Source of the DNA: JANMDU01 sp031418715
Lineage (GTDB): Bacteria > Pseudomonadota > Gammaproteobacteria > Burkholderiales > Burkholderiaceae_C
Reading direction: 5' to 3'
DNA length: 64,000 nt
Assembly: GCA_031418715.1 (NCBI GenBank)
Contig: JANOJL010000051.1
Span: 1-64,000 of the forward strand
Under the pieces are notes generated by a model. That model made no database searches, was not told where the DNA came from, and saw only the letters and a program-made list of their open reading frames with translations. Of the stretch, positions 60,983-64,000 are shown piece after piece. Both the position numbers and the translations under genes were made by a program. Numbering within the stretch: the stretch's first letter is position 1; every line of letters starts with the position of its first letter.

Positions 60983-61046
60983 ATTTGAAGCGATTTCGGC
61001 CTTCCGCCCTCAAGCCTCTTGCGTAGAGTGCTATGAAATCGGGAGC
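60983..61046 (-). repeat. dispersed repeat at the 3' end of vapC
   Basis: Minus strand: GCTCCCGATTTCATAGCACT, CTACGCAAG, AGGCTTGAGG, GGAAGGCCGA, CGCTTCAAAT. A more diverged copy. The TAG inside GATTTCATAGC is the stop codon of vapC. Confidence 0.7.
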
Positions 61047-61462
61047 GTCTGAATCGGCAAAATCTGCCGATACCGCTCAAAATCCTGATCCGTCGTGAGG
61101 ATGGGCAACTCGCGGCGGCTGGCTGCGGCGCAGATCAAAAAATCTGTGTTGCTGCCTTGAATGCCTTGGCTGCGGCATCGGTTGAAATATTCAGCGGCCA
61201 GCTCGTGGTCGGCTTGAATTAGGGCGAGATCGTCAAAGGCGCGCAGTGTGTCGCGCAGCTTGGCAAATTGCTCCATCGCCCGAATGCCGCTGAGCAGCTC
61301 TTGGCGGATCGCACCCATCATGCAGGCGCGGCCATCGGCAATCAAATCTTTGAGCTGCGTCACAGCGCTTGCCTCGGCCTGCGGCCTGGCTGCCAAGCTC
61401 GCGCCCGCAGGCGGGCGGCGCAGCGCGAGCGACCAGACCGAGGTGTCAACCAGCACTTGCAT
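61031..61462 (-). CDS. vapC: VapC-type PIN domain ribonuclease toxin
   Basis: 143 residues from ATG 61462. PIN acidic residues: V-D-T-S-V-W near 4-9, I-R-Q-E-L-L-S near 55, and G-S-N-T-D-F-L-I near 109 with a late T-D-Q-D near 127. It would cleave RNA, often initiator tRNA or rRNA, when free of antitoxin. Start overlaps the 3' end of vapB by 17 nt. The last two residues and the stop come from a dispersed repeat copy. Confidence 0.9.
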   Translation of the reverse strand: MQVLVDTSVWSLALRRPPAGASLAARPQAEASAVTQLKDLIADGRACMMGAIRQELLSGIRAMEQFAKLRDTLRAFDDLALIQADHELAAEYFNRCRSQGIQGSNTDFLICAAASRRELPILTTDQDFERYRQILPIQTLPIS

Positions 61463-61661
61463 GCTTGGCCTGCCGTTGGGCTTTGTAGTCAAAGTCTGCG
61501 TCGTAATCGATGCTGCCAAACAAGCCCAGTAGTTGGCCTTGCTGGCGCTTCTGGATGTACTCCACCAGCGCCTGCGTCACCACCGCCTTCTTCGTGCGCA
61601 GCCCGCTCACTTCGCGAGCTTGGCTGAGCAATGTGTCGTCGATAGCAAGATTGGTAGCCAT
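61446..61661 (-). CDS. vapB: VapB-type antitoxin
   Basis: 71 residues from ATG 61659-61661. The N-terminal ribbon-helix-like part is N-L-A-I-D-D-T-L-L-S-Q-A and K-K-A-V-V-T-Q-A-L-V-E-Y-I. The C-terminal part (F-G-S-I-D-Y-D-A-D-F-D-Y) wraps the toxin. It should neutralise VapC and repress the operon through the palindrome at 61675-61690. Confidence 0.88.
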   Translation of the reverse strand: MATNLAIDDTLLSQAREVSGLRTKKAVVTQALVEYIQKRQQGQLLGLFGSIDYDADFDYKAQRQAKHASAG

Positions 61662-61674
61662 GGGAATACTCCTA

Positions 61675-61708
61675 CACACATTAATGTGTGAAATAATGTG
61701 TGATTATA
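61675..61708 (-). promoter_or_regulatory. vapBC promoter and autoregulatory palindrome
   Basis: Perfect 16-bp palindrome CACACATTAATGTGTG (61675-61690), 14 bp before the vapB ATG, with a further half site AATGTGTGA at 61695-61703. A minus-strand -10 box TATAAT is at 61708-61703. Operators overlapping the promoter are usual for VapBC. Confidence 0.7.
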
Positions 61709-61773
61709 GTGGACGTGGGGATAGAGTGCCAGTTTGAAGTGATCGGCGAGGTGTCATGTGTAGCGGGATCGCA

Positions 61774-61855
61774 CTACCTGCACGTTTTGCTCCGTGTCCC
61801 CCGGCTGGCGCTTCGCGCGTGCCTCCTCCTTTACCTGCGCAAAACGCACAGGTAG
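61774..61855. repeat. near-perfect 17-bp inverted repeat, 48-bp spacer
   Basis: CTACCTGCACGTTTTGC (61774-61790) and GCAAAACGCACAGGTAG (61839-61855) pair over 17 bp with two mismatches. No gene lies inside. It could be a remnant of a small mobile element or an RNA hairpin upstream of the XRE gene. Confidence 0.5.
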
Positions 61856-61924
61856 AGCGCTCTGGTGAGCATCACTTGAGGCAGAAAACGAAAATGTTTG
61901 CTGGTAGAGCAGTATGCTAATGAA

Positions 61925-62293
61925 ATGAAAACTCAAGTCGTGAACAGCATAGAAGTGCATCGCGGCAGCGTCAATGTGTTCGCCGATCTGGGTTTGGCAG
62001 ATGCTGAAAAGCTCAAGATCAAAACTGGCTTGGTGATCGAAATCCGCAAAGCCATGAAAAGCTGTGGCCTTACCCAGCAAGAAGCCGCCAAACGCATGGG
62101 CATCACCAAACCCAAAGTCTTCGACATGATGCACGGTGATTTCAGCAATCTGTCAGAGTGCAAACTGATGGATTACCTAAGCCGCTTGGGCTACGACATA
62201 GAAATCAAAGTACGGCCCCGCGCAAACAGAGGTGGGGCGCTTGACGTTGGATGCAGCATGAGTATTGCTTCGTTCTGCTATTTGCTCTCTTGA
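61925..62293 (+). CDS. XRE-family HTH protein, HigA-like antitoxin
   Basis: 122 residues from ATG 61925. The N-terminus N-V-F-A-D-L-G-L near 17-24 and the helix-turn-helix G-L-T-Q-Q-E-A-A-K-R-M-G-I-T-K-P-K-V near 47-64 are typical of HigA-like antitoxins, with Y-D-I-E-I-K-V-R-P near 90. The last about 25 residues look unrelated to the family and may be read-through of a changed end. No HigB/RelE-type toxin gene lies upstream, so it appears orphan. Confidence 0.8.
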   Translation: MKTQVVNSIEVHRGSVNVFADLGLADAEKLKIKTGLVIEIRKAMKSCGLTQQEAAKRMGITKPKVFDMMHGDFSNLSECKLMDYLSRLGYDIEIKVRPRANRGGALDVGCSMSIASFCYLLS

Positions 62294-62300
62294 TAGCAGA

Positions 62301-62612
62301 TCAGTCGGACCAACGCACACCAACTGCCCGGCGAATTCTGGCGAGTTCTTTTTTTGTTGCGAGGTCAAGAAATTTTGCTTTGTATCTGCGAAAAGACTCT
62401 GCACTACGAGTTGACTTTTCAATGTTGCAGTTGCAACAAGTTAACACGACGTTGGAGATGTGGTTGCTGCCACCGTTAGCGATTGGTATTACATGGTCTT
62501 TGTGGAATTTGATACGCCCAGATTCATTTGTCAGACTAGAAAAGCAATAATAGCAATGTCCTTCTTGTAAGGAAAAAAGGAATTCAATCTCCGGCTTTGT
62601 GTGTTTCCCCAC
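62301..62612 (-). CDS. HNH endonuclease domain protein
   Basis: 103 residues from GTG 62612; the start is uncertain because the frame stays open further upstream without an ATG. H-C-Y-Y-C near 19-23, H-K-D-H-V-I-P near 37-43 with N-G-G-S-N, and C-C-N-C-N-I-E-K-S near 59-67 give the metal-binding HNH fold with zinc-type cysteine pairs. It is convergent with the XRE gene (7-bp gap). The region is AT-richer than its surroundings, suggesting transfer. It could be a small nuclease of a defence or mobile element. Confidence 0.8.
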   Translation of the reverse strand: MGKHTKPEIEFLFSLQEGHCYYCFSSLTNESGRIKFHKDHVIPIANGGSNHISNVVLTCCNCNIEKSTRSAESFRRYKAKFLDLATKKELARIRRAVGVRWSD

Positions 62613-63004
62613 TGCGGCTCGACGTTTTTTTGTTTGTTTAAACGTTTTTTTCGGAGGCGTTGTGTTTTATGAAAAGAATAAAACGAATCGAACTGGCTTG
62701 CGGGTAAATCAACTCTAAATTCTTCTCCTGAAGAAATCATGGAATCGCAAGCAAGATGAGTAGTATATTTTCTAGGCTGACATGTGCATGGGCTAAAAAT
62801 TCCCTATTTCAATAAATATTCATAGATGTCAGCCGAGAGACGGTATTCGTCTGATTGAGAGCCTATAGATCTCAAAAAAATGCAGGCTGTTCAGTGCTGT
62901 AGAGTGCACTAACGATTGAGAAAGGCCAAGTAAATTTAGAACGCATAGCGCTGATGAATTATTTTTACCGAACAATATAGTCAGTATATTTCGCCGAATA
63001 TGTT
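62613..63004. other. AT-rich intergenic stretch
   Basis: About 390 bp with no convincing gene. It contains A/T runs around AAACGTTT at 62640-62650 and only short open frames. Part may be the true 5' end of the HNH gene. Otherwise nothing recognised. Confidence 0.5.
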
Positions 63005-64000
63005 TCAGCGCATCGCCGCCTTCACCTCTGCCCCCAGATCAATCACGCTCATCGCGTAGTAGCTGCTCCAGTTGTAGCGGGTGATGACGTAGAAGTTTTC
63101 TGTGCCGGCGACGTATTGCGGGGCGTTGTTGGGGGAGAGGGATGGGTCGCCGTTTTGCAGTTCCACCAAAGCCAACGGGCCTTTGTGTTGCAAGGCATCG
63201 CCGCTGAGCACCGCGCCTTTGGCTTGGAAGCTCTCGAAGCTGAAGGTGGGCAAGATATCGGGGGCGAGCAGGGCGTCTTTGTCTAATTTGGCTGTGTCAA
63301 AGCTCACGGGGTAGAAGCTGGGCTGGCCAGTTTTCCAGCCGAAGCTCTTGAAGTAGTTGGCCACGGAGCCGATGGCGTCGGTGGGGCTGTTGAATAAATC
63401 GACCTTGCCATCGCCATCAAAATCAATCGCGTATTTCACCCAGCTGCTGGGCATGAATTGGCCTAAGCCCATTGCGCCTGCATAGCTGCCGCGCAGCTCG
63501 AGTGGGTCAATACCGCTGCGGTTTTTCAAGGAAAGAAATTGCTCTAGTTCGTCTCGAAAAAAGGCGCTGCGATCGCGCTTGGGAGTTTTGGGAAAATCGA
63601 AGGCAAGCGTGGCGAGCGAGTCCATCACGCGGAAGGTGCCCATGTCGCGGCCATAGATGGTCTCGACGCCGATGATGCCGACGATGATCTCAGCAGGAAC
63701 GCCGTATTCGGCTTCGGCGCGTTCTAAAGCCGCGGCATGTTCTCGCCAAAATTTCACACCCGCTTGAATGCGAACAGGATCAATAAAACGGCTGCGATAC
63801 ACGCGCCAGTTTTTCCAAACCACACCTGACGCAGAGGGTTGCATCGGGCGCATGAGGCGCTGCACGCTGGGGGTGAAGCGGGATTGACCGATGGCTTGGC
63901 GCACCCATTCTTTATCGAGGTTGCGGCGCTCGGCCACGTCGTCGGCAAAACGCATGGCCTCTTCGCGGCTGGCGTAGGCTTCGCCTTGCGTGGCCACTGC
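63005..64000 (-). CDS. mltB: lytic murein transglycosylase B (MltB), 5' end beyond window
   Basis: About 332 codons are visible; the frame continues past the right edge, so the signal peptide is not seen. Catalytic region G-I-I-G-V-E-T-I-Y-G-R near 107-117 (the glutamate is in V-E-T), then A-G-A-M-G-L-G-Q-F-M-P-S-S-W near 170-183 and D-F-D-G-D-G-K-V-D-L near 190. It cleaves the MurNAc-GlcNAc bond to a 1,6-anhydro end in peptidoglycan remodelling. Usual full length is about 360-400 residues. Confidence 0.93.
   Translation of the reverse strand, partial: AVATQGEAYASREEAMRFADDVAERRNLDKEWVRQAIGQSRFTPSVQRLMRPMQPSASGVVWKNWRVYRSRFIDPVRIQAGVKFWREHAAALERAEAEYGVPAEIIVGIIGVETIYGRDMGTFRVMDSLATLAFDFPKTPKRDRSAFFRDELEQFLSLKNRSGIDPLELRGSYAGAMGLGQFMPSSWVKYAIDFDGDGKVDLFNSPTDAIGSVANYFKSFGWKTGQPSFYPVSFDTAKLDKDALLAPDILPTFSFESFQAKGAVLSGDALQHKGPLALVELQNGDPSLSPNNAPQYVAGTENFYVITRYNWSSYYAMSVIDLGAEVKAAMR

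Noticed and set aside
61754..62134. Minus-strand open frame opposite the XRE gene
   Set aside because: It is antisense to a recognisable HTH protein and has no family features apart from a vaguely protein-like tail.
1..64000. CRISPR array
   Set aside because: No regularly spaced direct repeats and no cas genes; the dispersed repeats are kilobases apart and in both orientations.

Overview
The window reads as chromosomal DNA of a betaproteobacterium of the order Burkholderiales, most like the Comamonadaceae. Support: the assimilatory sulfate block tauE-cysI-DUF934-cysH-cysD, the conserved run pilB-pilC-pilD-coaE-zapD-yacG, the run hemF-nadD-rsfS-rlmH-maf-rng, moderate GC content, and a dense family of about 65-bp dispersed repeats. 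The genus is not claimed.

Layout. 1-3612 (minus): a secreted RHS/YD-repeat protein running off the left edge. 3695-8389 (minus): sulfite exporter and sulfate-reduction genes, with no cysN after cysD. 8483-11389 (minus): HerA-like ATPase, small cytochrome c, DUF4399 lipoprotein and DUF2946 protein. 11509-19068 (plus): housekeeping genes (yebC, purD, acyltransferase, hemF, nadD, rsfS with a histone-like tail, rlmH, maf, rng). 19133-20870: GlcG/HbpS-like protein, BI-1 membrane protein, Ala-rich lipoprotein. 21215-27960 (plus): ispB, pilBCD, coaE, zapD, yacG. 28263-31543 (plus): DHDPS-family lyase with a hydroxyproline-epimerase-like racemase, a deleted gamma-glutamylcyclotransferase and a GT4 glycosyltransferase. 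31610-39654: hydrolase, acyl-CoA synthetase, GNAT, a large hybrid histidine kinase and an aldo/keto reductase. 39874-44903: katG, tRNA-Val(CAC), two small membrane-associated proteins and NDH-2.

45097-56374 looks like one catabolic unit. A NitT/TauT-type ABC importer with two permeases is followed by an SDR and a zinc dehydrogenase on the plus strand. These converge on a minus-strand operon of an HpsN-type (histidinol-dehydrogenase-like) enzyme, a DegT aminotransferase and a D-aminoacylase-like amidohydrolase. A MocR-type regulator is divergent from that operon. 56531-60965 is an RND efflux pair behind a TetR-like operator. 61031-62612 holds VapBC, an orphan HigA-like XRE protein and an HNH nuclease. 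63005-64000 is a lytic transglycosylase cut by the right edge.

The most unusual signal is the repeat family. I aligned 14 copies by eye with a core of GCTATTNATTTNATAGC, then GCGCA, then TATAACGG, then an AGAGGC and TTAAAAAT tail. Eight copies lie inside protein genes (cysI, the DUF934 gene, nadD, the acyl-CoA synthetase twice, ndh, the efflux adaptor twice). Others touch stop codons of neighbouring genes. The four copies in the sense direction all use the same reading frame, so unrelated enzymes carry the same short peptide. No copy was seen between about 44.9 and 56.5 kb, the span of the catabolic cluster.
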